From positions 37,885-101,884 of the forward strand of contig JAGWMZ010000014.1 in the NCBI GenBank assembly GCA_028871475.1: a DNA stretch of 64,000 nucleotides, given 5' to 3'. Below, piece by piece: positions 1-8,904 of the stretch. Source of the stretch: Sphingomonadales bacterium. Lineage in GTDB: Bacteria > Pseudomonadota > Alphaproteobacteria > Sphingomonadales > Sphingomonadaceae. The position numbers were made by a program, and so were the translations under genes. Positions within the stretch are counted from its first letter, which is position 1, and every line of letters starts with the position of its first letter. The notes under the pieces are model-generated. The model made no database searches, was not told the origin of the DNA, and saw only the letters and a program-made list of their open reading frames with translations.

Positions 1-2
1 CC

Positions 3-260
3 CAACATGCCATTGCCTTTCGCGTGTCCGGCGCGGGCACGCTGATTGGCGTTGGCAATGGCGATCCCAATTGTCTTGAAAGCGACAAGGCGGCCCAGCG
101 CTCGCTGTTCAATGGCTATGCGCAGGTCATCGTGCAGGCCGGCACCGTGCCTGGCCCGATCACCATCGAAGCGATCGCCAGCGATATGGGGAGCGGGCTG
201 ATCGGCGACCGGCTGGTCGTGCCGGCTCACCCGGCCCGGCCGCGACCGGCAGTGGCATAA
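3..260 (+). CDS. GH2 beta-galactosidase, C-terminal fragment (gene enters from the left edge)
   Basis: The reading frame is open from the window edge, so only the last 85 or so residues are visible. They contain a stretch reading GAGTLIGVGNGDP followed by RSLFNGYAQVIVQAG, which is typical of the last beta-sandwich domain of bacterial glycoside hydrolase family 2 beta-galactosidases (an Ig-like domain that packs on the barrel). No catalytic residue lies in this part. The gene runs towards the convergent fucose operon, which suits a secreted enzyme that trims galactose from the same plant glycans. The family call rests on a short domain, so another GH2 activity cannot be excluded. Confidence 0.7.
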   Translation, partial: QHAIAFRVSGAGTLIGVGNGDPNCLESDKAAQRSLFNGYAQVIVQAGTVPGPITIEAIASDMGSGLIGDRLVVPAHPARPRPAVA

Positions 261-324
261 GGGCGGGCAAGGCCGCTTCACCTGCGCCCCCCCTGTCCGT
301 CCTTCACTCAGGGCAACAGCCCGA

Positions 325-1119
325 TTACGGCGCGACGCGTTCCGGCTGATGGCCGAGAGCATCGGAAATCCGCGCGACGGTCTGGCTCAACAGCTCGCGC
401 GCGGCATCGAGATGCACCTTCTGCGACCCGTCGATCAATTCGAGGAAAGGGATGGTCAAGGCAGCCACGACCTGACCGTCAAACCCGAAAACGGGGTAGC
501 TAATATCCGTCACGCCATGGGTGATCGGGCTCTGGCGGCTGTCATAGCCCCTCTCCCGAATGACGGCGAGGCGCTCCTCCAGCCATGTGCGATCGACGGG
601 AGATGCCCGTTCCTGCTCGGCATCGGCAATGATCTGATCGGCACGCTGCGGCCCTGAAAATGCCAGCAAAACCTGCCCCGAACAACTGTTGATGATGTCG
701 ATCCTGGCGCCGACCCGCAAGGAGAAGCCGCGAATGCCGGGCTGCTGCTCGCAGGCTATCACCAGGCCGCTGCCCGCATTGACCACCACCAGATGACAGG
801 ACTGACCGGCATGTTGTGCCAGACTTTGCATTTCCGGCATGGCGGCCCGCACGATGTCCTGCGCGGGCGTGGCGCGATAGGCCACCTCCAGAAACTTGTA
901 CGTGACCGTATAACGATCGGTCACGGCGGATTTGCGGATATAGCCAAGGCGTTCCATCACCACGAAAAAGCGGAACAATTCCCCGACAGTGCGGCCCAGT
1001 GACGCGGCAACCTCGCTGACCAGCGCGCCTTCGGGATAGAGCGTCAACGCCTCGATGATCTCGAAGGCCCGTTCAATGGCGGGCGCTGCATAGGTTGCCT
1101 TGGCACCGGGCTGCTTCAT
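325..1119 (-). CDS. IclR-family transcriptional regulator of the fucose locus
   Basis: A 264-residue protein with an N-terminal winged helix (about residues 10-70: APAIERAFEIIEAL, then SEVAASLGRTVGELFRFFVVMERLGYI) and a C-terminal IclR effector domain (about 85-255, with CSGQVLLAFSG and an RGYDSRQSPITHGVTDISYPVF segment). The ATG at 1119 is chosen because upstream codons lack family similarity and the family normally starts just before the helix. It is the last gene of the minus-strand fucose operon, 22 bases after GH95. Regulators of this family sense small sugar acids or aromatics, so a fuconate-pathway intermediate is a reasonable but unproven ligand. Its operator may be the palindromes at 7786-7813. 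Confidence 0.85.
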   Translation of the reverse strand: MKQPGAKATYAAPAIERAFEIIEALTLYPEGALVSEVAASLGRTVGELFRFFVVMERLGYIRKSAVTDRYTVTYKFLEVAYRATPAQDIVRAAMPEMQSLAQHAGQSCHLVVVNAGSGLVIACEQQPGIRGFSLRVGARIDIINSCSGQVLLAFSGPQRADQIIADAEQERASPVDRTWLEERLAVIRERGYDSRQSPITHGVTDISYPVFGFDGQVVAALTIPFLELIDGSQKVHLDAARELLSQTVARISDALGHQPERVAP

Positions 1120-1141
1120 GCCATATCTCCCAATCGCAAGA

Positions 1142-3592
1142 CTAACTCCATCGTCGCGTGAACCGGCCCGCCGCGCTGAGAACGGCCTCGAAACGCTCTG
1201 TGCCAGCCCGGACCTTGACTGTCGATCCCGCCGGTCCGCGCAGGGTGAGCTTATGGGGCTTGCCGCCCCGCCATGCCAGATCCACCTTGAGCGCGCCCGG
1301 CGCGCGAGCGCCCGTAATCGAACCATCTCCCCAGGCCGAAGGCAGGGCGGGCAGGATATGCAGTTCATCCCCCCAGCCCTGCACCAGCATTTCGAGAATG
1401 CCCGCCGTGCCACCGAAATTGCCGTCGATCTGGAACGGGGGATGCGCATCAAACATATTGGGATAGGTGCGGCGCGGGCCAAGCAGGCCTTTGAGCACCG
1501 CATGGGCATGATCGCCCTCGCCCATACGCGCCCACAGGCACACGCGCCAGGCCGTGGCCCAGCCGGTGGACAGGTCGCCCCGCTGGCGCAGGCTCACCTT
1601 GGCGGCCTCCAGCAATTCGGGCGTGTCGCGCAGGTTGATCTGCCCGCTGGGATAGACAGCATAGAGATGCGAGACATGGCGATGGTGTGGATCAGGCGCA
1701 ATCGCGTCCCAGTCTTCGAGCCATTCCTGCAGCTGCCCCTGCGCGCCGATGCGGTCCGGCGCAAGATGGGCGCGGGCCTGCCTGACCTTTTCCAGCCAGT
1801 CAGCATCGCGCTTCAGCCTTTCGCCAGCCAGCAGCGTGTTGGCGAAAAGATCGCGGATGATCTGGCGGTCCATCGCCGGCCCCACGCAAAGCGAAGAGCC
1901 GAAGGGATGCTCGTTCTCGGGCGAGAGTGAAGGCGAGGTCACCAACCCACGCCCCTTGGGGTCCTCGATCAGCGTGTCGAGAAAGAACTGCGAGGCCCCT
2001 TTGAGCAGCGGATAAAGCCGGGCGAGCAGGGCCTCATCGCGCATATAGTCCCAATGGCGCATCAGCGTGTTGCACATCCAAGCCCCGCCGCAGGGCCACA
2101 GGCCCCACAGCGGCCCGTCGACAGGTGCGCTGGCGCGCCACAGGTCGGTGTTGTGATGTGCCACCCATCCGCCCGCACCATACATGACGCGCGCCGTCTT
2201 CGCGCCGTTGATGGCCAGCTCCTCGACCATGCGCACCACAGGCTCAATGCACAGACCAATGCCAGCCGGATCGGCGGGCCAATAGTTCATCTCGGTGTTG
2301 ATGTTGATCGTATATTTGCTGTCCCAGGGCGGGCGCGTGCTTTCGTTCCACAGGCCTTGCAAATTGGCCGCCTGTCCGCCCTGCCGCGACGAGCTGATCA
2401 ACAGATAACGTCCATATTGCACATAGAGTGCGGCGAGCGAGGGATCCTCACCGCCCTCGCCCCCGGCGATGCGCTGGTCAGTGGGCAAGGTGGAGGCCGC
2501 GCTGGTCCCTAGGTCGATCCTCAGCCCGCCGAACAGCGCGCCATGGTCTGCCACATGGGCACGACGCAGCTCGTCCCAGCTCTTGCGCTCGGCGGCCTCA
2601 CCCAGCTGGCGAACCTTGGCGACAGGATCGCCGCTGGTGTCGCGAAAGTTTACATAGCTGGTCGCCGCCGTCATCAGCAGGGTCACCGTGCGGGCGCCAC
2701 GGATGCTCATGCCCGTGGCGGTATGGGTGATCGTGCCGTCACCCATGGCGCGCAGGCGCAGCGCATAGTGAAGCCCGGCCGGAATGCCCGCCACCGTGTC
2801 ATTGCGCCCCGTGATCAGCAGGGCGCCCGCGCCGTCCTTCGCTATCACGACATCGGGGGCGAATGGGCCCGGATCTTCACGCAGCATCCAGTCGGTGGGC
2901 TTCACCGATTGGGGGGCGCCGCCCTCGCCAAACTGTTCGCGCGGGGTGCGCATGGCCCGAGGTCCGCGATAGGCAATATCGAAGTCCAGCGTGCCGCCCT
3001 TCGCCTCCAGTCGCATCACGATCACCTGATCGGGCGCCGAGGCGAAGACCTCGCGCCGATAGCGCAGCGCGCCTGTGCCATAATCGGTGGTGGCAATCGC
3101 GCAGGCCAGATCCAGCTCGCGTCGGTAATCCTCTGGCTGGGCCGCGTTGGCAAAGGTCAACAGCAGGTCGCCCAGCGTGCCATAAGGCATCTGGGTAATC
3201 GGCCTGGCCATCATCCTGGCCGACGCCAGATCGGTCGCTTCCTTGTATTTCCCTTCGGCCAGCAGGGCGCGCACTTGCGGCAACGCGGCCAGCGCCTCGG
3301 GATTGTCGGGATCATAAGGGGATCCTGCCCAGAGCGTGTCCTCGTTGAGCTGGATGCGCTCCTGCGCCACGCGGCCAAAGACCATCGCGCCAAGCCGCCC
3401 ATTGCCCACCGGCAGTGCCTCGGTCCAGACAGCGGCAGGCTGGCGATACCACAAATGCTCCTCATGGCGCGGCGCAGTGGCCTGAGGTCGCAGCACCGGT
3501 TTGGCCCCCAGCAGGGTGGGCGCCGCCCCCGCTGCCAAACCGCCCGCCAGCGTCTGACGCCGGTTGAAGCCCTTGAACGTCTTTTCCGCCAT
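1142..3592 (-). CDS. GH95 alpha-L-fucosidase, exported
   Basis: An 816-residue glycoside hydrolase of family 95, whose known members are inverting 1,2-alpha-L-fucosidases (some act on L-galactose). The N-terminal super-sandwich domain begins with WTEALPVGNGRLGAMVFG near residue 57. The (alpha/alpha)6 catalytic core contains NLQGLWNESTRPPWDSKY and the NINTEMNYWPA block (about residue 427) with the paired Asn residues, SPEN near 557 carrying the likely general acid Glu, and IDGNFGG near 720 carrying the conserved Asp. The N-terminus has an NRRQTLAGG twin-arginine-like signal, so export folded through Tat is likely. Its ATG overlaps the GH97 stop by one base (TGATG), indicating translational coupling. 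It would free fucose from xyloglucan-like or other fucosylated glycans. Confidence 0.93.
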   Translation of the reverse strand: MAEKTFKGFNRRQTLAGGLAAGAAPTLLGAKPVLRPQATAPRHEEHLWYRQPAAVWTEALPVGNGRLGAMVFGRVAQERIQLNEDTLWAGSPYDPDNPEALAALPQVRALLAEGKYKEATDLASARMMARPITQMPYGTLGDLLLTFANAAQPEDYRRELDLACAIATTDYGTGALRYRREVFASAPDQVIVMRLEAKGGTLDFDIAYRGPRAMRTPREQFGEGGAPQSVKPTDWMLREDPGPFAPDVVIAKDGAGALLITGRNDTVAGIPAGLHYALRLRAMGDGTITHTATGMSIRGARTVTLLMTAATSYVNFRDTSGDPVAKVRQLGEAAERKSWDELRRAHVADHGALFGGLRIDLGTSAASTLPTDQRIAGGEGGEDPSLAALYVQYGRYLLISSSRQGGQAANLQGLWNESTRPPWDSKYTININTEMNYWPADPAGIGLCIEPVVRMVEELAINGAKTARVMYGAGGWVAHHNTDLWRASAPVDGPLWGLWPCGGAWMCNTLMRHWDYMRDEALLARLYPLLKGASQFFLDTLIEDPKGRGLVTSPSLSPENEHPFGSSLCVGPAMDRQIIRDLFANTLLAGERLKRDADWLEKVRQARAHLAPDRIGAQGQLQEWLEDWDAIAPDPHHRHVSHLYAVYPSGQINLRDTPELLEAAKVSLRQRGDLSTGWATAWRVCLWARMGEGDHAHAVLKGLLGPRRTYPNMFDAHPPFQIDGNFGGTAGILEMLVQGWGDELHILPALPSAWGDGSITGARAPGALKVDLAWRGGKPHKLTLRGPAGSTVKVRAGTERFEAVLSAAGRFTRRWS

Positions 3593-5604
3593 CAGCGTTC
3601 TCCCTGCGCAGGCTTGATCATCACCGCGGCACCGCCGGATGCGGCCAGATTCAACGTGATGCTTGCGCCGCCCTTCACGCTGGTTGTCGCTATATCGAGA
3701 TCGTTCATGCCCGCGCCATCCTGCCAGCTCTTGACCGTCCAGCGGCGGGTCCTGTCCAGCATGTCGAGCGGGACGCGAATGCTGCGCGCCTGCTCATTGG
3801 TCATCGCGCCAATGTACCAGCTATCGCCCTTGCGCCGCGCCAGAACGACATAGTGGCCGATCTCGCCGGCCAGGAACCGCGTTTCATCCCAGGTCGTGGG
3901 CACCTGCTTGAGGAAATCAGCACCAGGCGTGAGCTTGCCGCCCGCCTCAATATAGGAATCCGGACTGTCGGAGAGCATGACCAGCGGCGAATCATAGACG
4001 ACATACATCGCCAGCGCCTGCCCGCGCGTGGTCTGGACAAAGGGGCGGATCAGCCGATGTTGCCTTGCCATCTCGGCAGGCGGCAGGGCGTGGAAGCCGC
4101 CGGGCGTATAGTCCATCGGGCCCAGCAGCATGCGGGTAAAGGGCAGCGTCACATTATGCGTCGCGGTAATGCGCGACCCGAACTTGTTGTATTCAGCGCC
4201 GAGCACGCCTTCCTGCGTCACGAAATTGGGCCAGGTACGCGCCAGGCCATCGGGCGGATAGGCGCCATGCAGATCGACCATCAGATGGTGCGCGGCTGCC
4301 TTTTGCAGTAACTCGTGATAGAAGGCGACCATCTGCTGGTCGTTGCGGTCCATGAAGTCGACCTTGATGCCCTTGATGCCCCAGGATTCATAAAGCGCGA
4401 GGGCAGAATCCATCTGCCGCTCAAGCTGCTTCCATTGCAGCCACACCCAGACCCCGACGTGTCGCTCCGCGCCATATTTGACGATACCGGGGATGTCCAT
4501 CGCGGCAATCGGCATCGTGACATCGGCTGGGCGCGCGCCTTCCGAACTGCCCTTGTACCAGCCCTCATCGATGAGGATATAGTCAAGGTCCATCGATTTG
4601 GCGAAGTCGATATAGGCCTTGTAGGTCGCCGTGTTGATGCCGGCATGGGGAATGTTGACCGCCCAGCCGTTCCACCAGTCCCACGCCGACTTGCCGGGCT
4701 TGATCCAGCTCGTGTCGGCAATCTGCGAGGGGCTGGCGAGCAGTTGCACCAGATTGGACTCGATCAGCTTGCCCGGCTGGTCGCCGATCATCACCACACG
4801 CCAGGGTGTGGTCAGCGGCGCCTCGACCAGTGATGCGTGAACGGCGACCCCGAATGTGCCGGTATCGCGCGCATTGTCGACCCGGGGCGAAAGGCCGACA
4901 TTGACGCCCAGCCCATAATCACCGCGGCGTGTGTAATAGGCACCGGCATAGTCGCGTTTGTCCGCTTCCAGCAGGGCAAAGGTGGTCTCGCCCTTGCCGG
5001 TCTTGCACACCAGCGGCGCGTCATAGAGATGGTAGCCCCACATCTGCGAGGCCTTGACCGGGCTGAATTCGGTCTCGTGCGAATTCTCGAAACGGCCGGC
5101 ATTGGCGCCCCAGCAGCCATAATCAGCAGGAAAATAGAAGCCGGTGGTTTCCCAGAACACATCAAGGCTCTGGAATTTGGGCTGCCCGGGAACGACAAAG
5201 CGGAAGGCCACGCCGTCATCATAGGCGCGCAGCACCAGGTCGAAGGTCACGCCGTCCTTTTGGCGGCGCAGATGCAGCGTCAACTGATTGTAACGATCAG
5301 CAACATGGCTCGCCTTGCCCGCGATCGGCACATAGGTGTCATCGACCGAACGCGCCTCGGAGCCGGCCACGGCCACACCGTCACCCCCGAACGAACCCTG
5401 GCTGGTCATGAGCCCCATCGGTGAGGGGGCGAGGATCGCGGCGCCATCCCGGTCCAGCGTGTAAAGCAAACCCGCATCGGTCAACACGTTCAAATGGGTC
5501 CGATGATCGGGCGAGGTCACCGCAAGCGAGGTCTGCGCCCAGGCGGACTGCGCGCCCAGCGCCAGCCCGGCAAGCGCCGTGGCGCCAGTCCATAGCGCCT
5601 TCAT
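3592..5604 (-). CDS. GH97 glycoside hydrolase, probably retaining alpha-galactosidase type
   Basis: A 670-residue GH97 protein with a Sec signal peptide (MKALWTGATALAGLALGAQSAWA). An N-terminal beta-sandwich (about 25-270) precedes the TIM barrel and a small C-terminal sheet. Family 97 holds inverting alpha-glucosidases and retaining alpha-galactosidases; the retaining type uses an Asp nucleophile near residue 415. Here KVDFMDR places an Asp at about 415 and TQEGVLG a Glu at about 463, the expected nucleophile and acid/base, so the retaining alpha-galactosidase type is favoured. The ATG at 5604 is chosen because the signal peptide begins there. Together with GH95 it would strip non-reducing-end galactose and fucose. 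Confidence 0.9.
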   Translation of the reverse strand: MKALWTGATALAGLALGAQSAWAQTSLAVTSPDHRTHLNVLTDAGLLYTLDRDGAAILAPSPMGLMTSQGSFGGDGVAVAGSEARSVDDTYVPIAGKASHVADRYNQLTLHLRRQKDGVTFDLVLRAYDDGVAFRFVVPGQPKFQSLDVFWETTGFYFPADYGCWGANAGRFENSHETEFSPVKASQMWGYHLYDAPLVCKTGKGETTFALLEADKRDYAGAYYTRRGDYGLGVNVGLSPRVDNARDTGTFGVAVHASLVEAPLTTPWRVVMIGDQPGKLIESNLVQLLASPSQIADTSWIKPGKSAWDWWNGWAVNIPHAGINTATYKAYIDFAKSMDLDYILIDEGWYKGSSEGARPADVTMPIAAMDIPGIVKYGAERHVGVWVWLQWKQLERQMDSALALYESWGIKGIKVDFMDRNDQQMVAFYHELLQKAAAHHLMVDLHGAYPPDGLARTWPNFVTQEGVLGAEYNKFGSRITATHNVTLPFTRMLLGPMDYTPGGFHALPPAEMARQHRLIRPFVQTTRGQALAMYVVYDSPLVMLSDSPDSYIEAGGKLTPGADFLKQVPTTWDETRFLAGEIGHYVVLARRKGDSWYIGAMTNEQARSIRVPLDMLDRTRRWTVKSWQDGAGMNDLDIATTSVKGGASITLNLAASGGAAVMIKPAQGER

Positions 5605-5807
5605 GAGCGCAACTCGCTTGTCATGTCTGTCTTTCCTGCCGTTCTGCACCCTGAAACTCCTCCCTTTGGTCGCCGCCATTGCCTGACTGTTGCGTTCCAT
5701 TCATCGGCCCTATCGCCAGAAGACGGCTGTGATACCCTTCACGCGATACGCCGCCGTCATGCCATCGCAGCCGACCGAGACGCCACATCGGCGCCAAGCA
5801 CGACCGA

Positions 5808-6926
5808 TCACGAAACGTCCCGATAGCGAGCAGCCAAGGCGCGCAGACGCGGCATGGCCAGCCGGTTGCCGCTCGCATCGACCCAGACGATGAAGCGCGC
5901 GATACGCTTATCGATCTTGGCGGCATGGTTGCTGAAAATATCCCCGAGACGATGGTCGAGAAACGGATTGGCAAACCGCTCAAGCGTAGTTGCCACATAG
6001 GCCCGCGCCGCATCCTCCAGCCCATGGGCGGCAAAGCCGGCGACGACCTCCTGCGCATAAAGGTCCTGCAGACCGGCCAGAATCTCCGGGGTTTCCATCG
6101 CCTCGCGCACGGTGGCCATGGGGGCGGCCCCGGCGACATGCCAGGCTTCAGCCAGCCAGCTATGACCAAGATTGAGAATATGCAGCTTCAACCGCTCGTA
6201 AGGCGCAAGATCGCCGGTCAGGACGAGGGCCGGATGGGTGAAGGGCAGACGCAGCCCCGGCTGATCCTCCACGGCCCACAGCGCATAGGGCTCGGCAACC
6301 GCGCCGGCGGGAGCGAGCGGTTCACTCACGATACGGTCGACCAGCGTGTTGACCCAAAGGCATTGCGTTTCCAGCCAGCGAAGGAAGGCTGGCTCAAGAC
6401 CCTGCTCCCGGGCAAGGCCCACCACGATGCCGCGCAGCACCGTTCCATTGGACGCAAGCAATTCGCAGGGCAGACAGGTCACGCCGGGCCGCCCCGCCCG
6501 CCAGCGTTGATGCAGCAAAGACACCAGCATGGCACAATAGCCCGACGGCGCAACGTCGTCCTGGGCTTTCAACCGGTCTGCGTCGCTGATCGCAAAGCCA
6601 TTGTCACCGGTGTTCGACACGACATAACCGGCGTCCTCAATGAAGAGGCGGCGCAGCTCGTCCCAATCGCGCGCTGCGGCAAGACCACGTGTTACGCTGC
6701 GCACCTGAATGCTGCGCTCGACCGGCAGACCTGCGTCCAGCCCCCTGACAATGACAGGGAAACCGGCCGGATCGCTGAACGCATCCAGCCTGCGCGCCCG
6801 CTCGGCATCCTTGCTGACCTGCACGATCACAATATCCCCGACACTCTGCCCGGAACATCGCGCTTCCCAGGCAAAGAGGTCGACATGGGCCTGAAGGAAC
6901 CGGCTGGTGCCGAACTGAAGGATCAT
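5808..6926 (-). CDS. Mannitol dehydrogenase / tagaturonate reductase-like NAD-dependent oxidoreductase (compact form)
   Basis: A 372-residue polyol/uronate dehydrogenase of the UxaB/UxuB/mannitol dehydrogenase superfamily. The N-terminal Rossmann part opens with MILQFGTSRFLQAHVDLF (compare the IIQFGEGNFLRAFVDW opening of UxaB) and has SNTGDNGF near residue 120. The helical C-terminal domain has the catalytic-lysine block ERLKLHILNLGHSWLAE near 245. Classical members are about 480 residues, so this is a short variant. The ATG overlaps the fuconolactonase stop by 4 bases (ATGA), so the two are translated together. In a fucose operon with a galactonate-5-dehydrogenase-like partner, it may reduce a 5-keto-6-deoxyhexonate; that substrate is inference. 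Confidence 0.75.
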   Translation of the reverse strand: MILQFGTSRFLQAHVDLFAWEARCSGQSVGDIVIVQVSKDAERARRLDAFSDPAGFPVIVRGLDAGLPVERSIQVRSVTRGLAAARDWDELRRLFIEDAGYVVSNTGDNGFAISDADRLKAQDDVAPSGYCAMLVSLLHQRWRAGRPGVTCLPCELLASNGTVLRGIVVGLAREQGLEPAFLRWLETQCLWVNTLVDRIVSEPLAPAGAVAEPYALWAVEDQPGLRLPFTHPALVLTGDLAPYERLKLHILNLGHSWLAEAWHVAGAAPMATVREAMETPEILAGLQDLYAQEVVAGFAAHGLEDAARAYVATTLERFANPFLDHRLGDIFSNHAAKIDKRIARFIVWVDASGNRLAMPRLRALAARYRDVS

Positions 6927-7759
6927 GGCAGTCTTCCTTCCAGTCCATAGGCGCGGATCGCATTGCCGCCAAAGATATCGGCCTCGGCCTCGGGGCAATG
7001 GCGCGCTACGAAATCCGCCACCAGACTTGCGACCCGGTCATAAGGCGCGGCCAGCAGGCACACCGGCCAGTCCGAGCCCCAGATCAGACGCCGGGGGCCA
7101 AAAACCTGGAGGCAATGGTCCAGATAGCGCTCAATATCTTGCGGGCGCCAATGGGTGTGATCGGCCTCGGTGACCAGACCCGATACCTTGCACCAGACAT
7201 CGTCGTAGCGCGCGATCGCGGCCACATCGTCAGCCCATGGCTGCCAGCCGCCCCGCGCGATGGCCGGCTTGGCCGCATGGTCGAGAATGAAACGCCCCGG
7301 GCCGACAGCATCGAGAAAGGCCGGCACGCTGGGCAGTTGCGCATGATTGACGAGGATGTCGTAAGACAGTGATCGGCCGACCACCGCCTTGACACCTTGC
7401 AGGAATGCCTTGCCCAGCAGAAATTCGGCATCGGCCTCGTCCTGAACAACATGGCGAAATCCCACCAGGGCCGGATCATCCATGTTTTCCAGCCATGCCT
7501 CGATCTCGGGCTGCCGCAGGTCCGCCCAGCCCACCACGCCGATGATTGCCGGGCAATTGGCGGCAATCGCCAGCAGATCCCTCGTCTCCTCTTCAGTCTG
7601 GCGCGCCTGAACGGCAATGGCGGCCTCCACCCCGGCACTCGCCAGCGCGCTTTCAAGGTCCCGAGCGGTGAAATCGCGCGCCAGGACCGGATTACCTCCG
7701 ATCCATTCATAGGCCTCGGCCCGATAGCGCCAGAGGTGGTGATGCGCGTCAATTTTCAT
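6923..7759 (-). CDS. L-fuconolactonase-type amidohydrolase
   Basis: A 278-residue amidohydrolase-2 family (TIM barrel) lactonase. Metal-ligand motifs are visible: DAHHHLW at the N-terminus, ILDHAAKP near residue 158 and WGSDWPV near 226. Relatives hydrolyse L-fucono-1,4-lactone, L-rhamnonolactone or 2-pyrone-4,6-dicarboxylate; the fucose setting points to L-fucono-lactone to L-fuconate. The ATG at 7759 is preferred because MKIDAHHH is the usual family start; a GTG four codons upstream (7771) is possible. It is the first gene of the minus-strand operon and is divergent from the zinc dehydrogenase. Confidence 0.85.
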   Translation of the reverse strand: MKIDAHHHLWRYRAEAYEWIGGNPVLARDFTARDLESALASAGVEAAIAVQARQTEEETRDLLAIAANCPAIIGVVGWADLRQPEIEAWLENMDDPALVGFRHVVQDEADAEFLLGKAFLQGVKAVVGRSLSYDILVNHAQLPSVPAFLDAVGPGRFILDHAAKPAIARGGWQPWADDVAAIARYDDVWCKVSGLVTEADHTHWRPQDIERYLDHCLQVFGPRRLIWGSDWPVCLLAAPYDRVASLVADFVARHCPEAEADIFGGNAIRAYGLEGRLP

Positions 7760-7785
7760 CAAGGGATGCACTCAAAGCTTGATCG

Positions 7786-7813
7786 CAAATTTGATAACCA
7801 ACTTGCATATATG
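7786..7813. promoter_or_regulatory. Twin palindromes in the divergent fucose promoter region
   Basis: CAAATTTG (7786-7793) and CATATATG (7806-7813) are perfect 8-bp palindromes whose centres lie exactly 20 bp apart, two helical turns, in the only intergenic region between the two divergent fucose operons. That makes them candidate operator half-sites for the IclR regulator. The AT-rich composition also fits promoter elements, so the assignment is tentative. Confidence 0.35.
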
Positions 7814-7857
7814 ATCCCATCCGTCTAGTCCAATGACACGATCAGAGGATCGAAAGG

Positions 7858-8892
7858 ATGCCACCAACCATGAAGTCGATCGTCTGCCGCGAACCTTTCA
7901 GCCTTAGCCTTGAGGATCGCCCGGCACCTGTGGCGAAAGCGGATGAACTCATCATCCGGATCCGGCGGGTCGGGCTCTGCGGCACGGATTATCACATCTT
8001 TTCAGGTCGCCATCCCTTCCTGGCCTATCCGCGTGTGATGGGGCACGAATTGTCGGGCGAGGTTCACGCCGCGCCGGAAGGCTCGCCTTTCCGCATCGGG
8101 CAGAGTGTGGCGATCAACCCCTATCTGGCCTGCGGCACCTGCATTGCCTGCCGCAAGGGCAAGCCCAATGCCTGTGTCAACATCAGCGTGCTGGGCGTGC
8201 ATGCCGATGGCGGCATGGCCGAATTCATCGCTGTTCCGCAACGGGCGGTCATCGACGCCACTGGCCTTACCCTCGACCAGGCCGCGATGATGGAGTTTCT
8301 CGCGATCGGCGCCCATGCGGTCGCGCGCTCGCAGGTTGGTGGACAGGAGGGATCGCCAGATCGCGTGCTGATCGTCGGCGCGGGGCCGATCGGCGTGGCC
8401 TGTGGTCTTTTCGCCAAATTCAACGGCGCGCGAGTAACCCTGGCCGATACGCGTGCCACCCGCCTTGCCTTCGCGCGCGACAGGCTTGGCTTTGACGATG
8501 TCGTCGATGTCAGCCCGGACCTTGCCGCAGCACTGGCTGAACGCACCGAAGGCGAGATGTTCGACGCCGTCTTCGACGCCACCGGATCGCTGGCGGCCAT
8601 GACGCAGAGCCTGGCCTATGTCGCCCATGGCGGCAAGCTGGTGCTGGTGGGCGTGGCACCGGGGGAGCTGATCTTTGCCGATCCCGAATTCCACAAGCGC
8701 GAAACCACCTTGCTGGCCAGCCGCAATGCGCTGGCCGCCGATTTCGAACGCGTCAAACAGGCCATGCTGAGCGGCGCAATCCCGACCGATGCCTTGCACA
8801 CGCACAGCCTGCAGGCGCAGGACATGCCCAGCCGCCTGCCCGAGTTGATCGCCGAGGCCGATCATGTTCTGAAGGCCATCGCACAATTTTGA
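7858..8892 (+). CDS. Zinc-dependent dehydrogenase resembling L-galactonate 5-dehydrogenase
   Basis: A 344-residue medium-chain zinc dehydrogenase. The catalytic zinc site is GLCGTDYH plus GHE. The structural zinc site has four Cys in CGTCIACRKGKPNAC, and the Rossmann motif is VGAGPIGVACG near residue 178. Segments such as YPRVMGHELSGEV and DPEFHKRETTLLASRNA closely recall E. coli LgoD (YjjN), which oxidises L-galactonate at C5 to D-tagaturonate; this comparison is from memory, not an alignment. L-fuconate is 6-deoxy-L-galactonate, so C5 oxidation of fuconate is plausible. A second in-frame ATG at 7870 has AAAGGA 11 bases upstream and could be the true start. First gene of the plus-strand operon. 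Confidence 0.85.
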   Translation: MPPTMKSIVCREPFSLSLEDRPAPVAKADELIIRIRRVGLCGTDYHIFSGRHPFLAYPRVMGHELSGEVHAAPEGSPFRIGQSVAINPYLACGTCIACRKGKPNACVNISVLGVHADGGMAEFIAVPQRAVIDATGLTLDQAAMMEFLAIGAHAVARSQVGGQEGSPDRVLIVGAGPIGVACGLFAKFNGARVTLADTRATRLAFARDRLGFDDVVDVSPDLAAALAERTEGEMFDAVFDATGSLAAMTQSLAYVAHGGKLVLVGVAPGELIFADPEFHKRETTLLASRNALAADFERVKQAMLSGAIPTDALHTHSLQAQDMPSRLPELIAEADHVLKAIAQF

Positions 8893-8904
8893 GGCATTTC
8901 CGGC

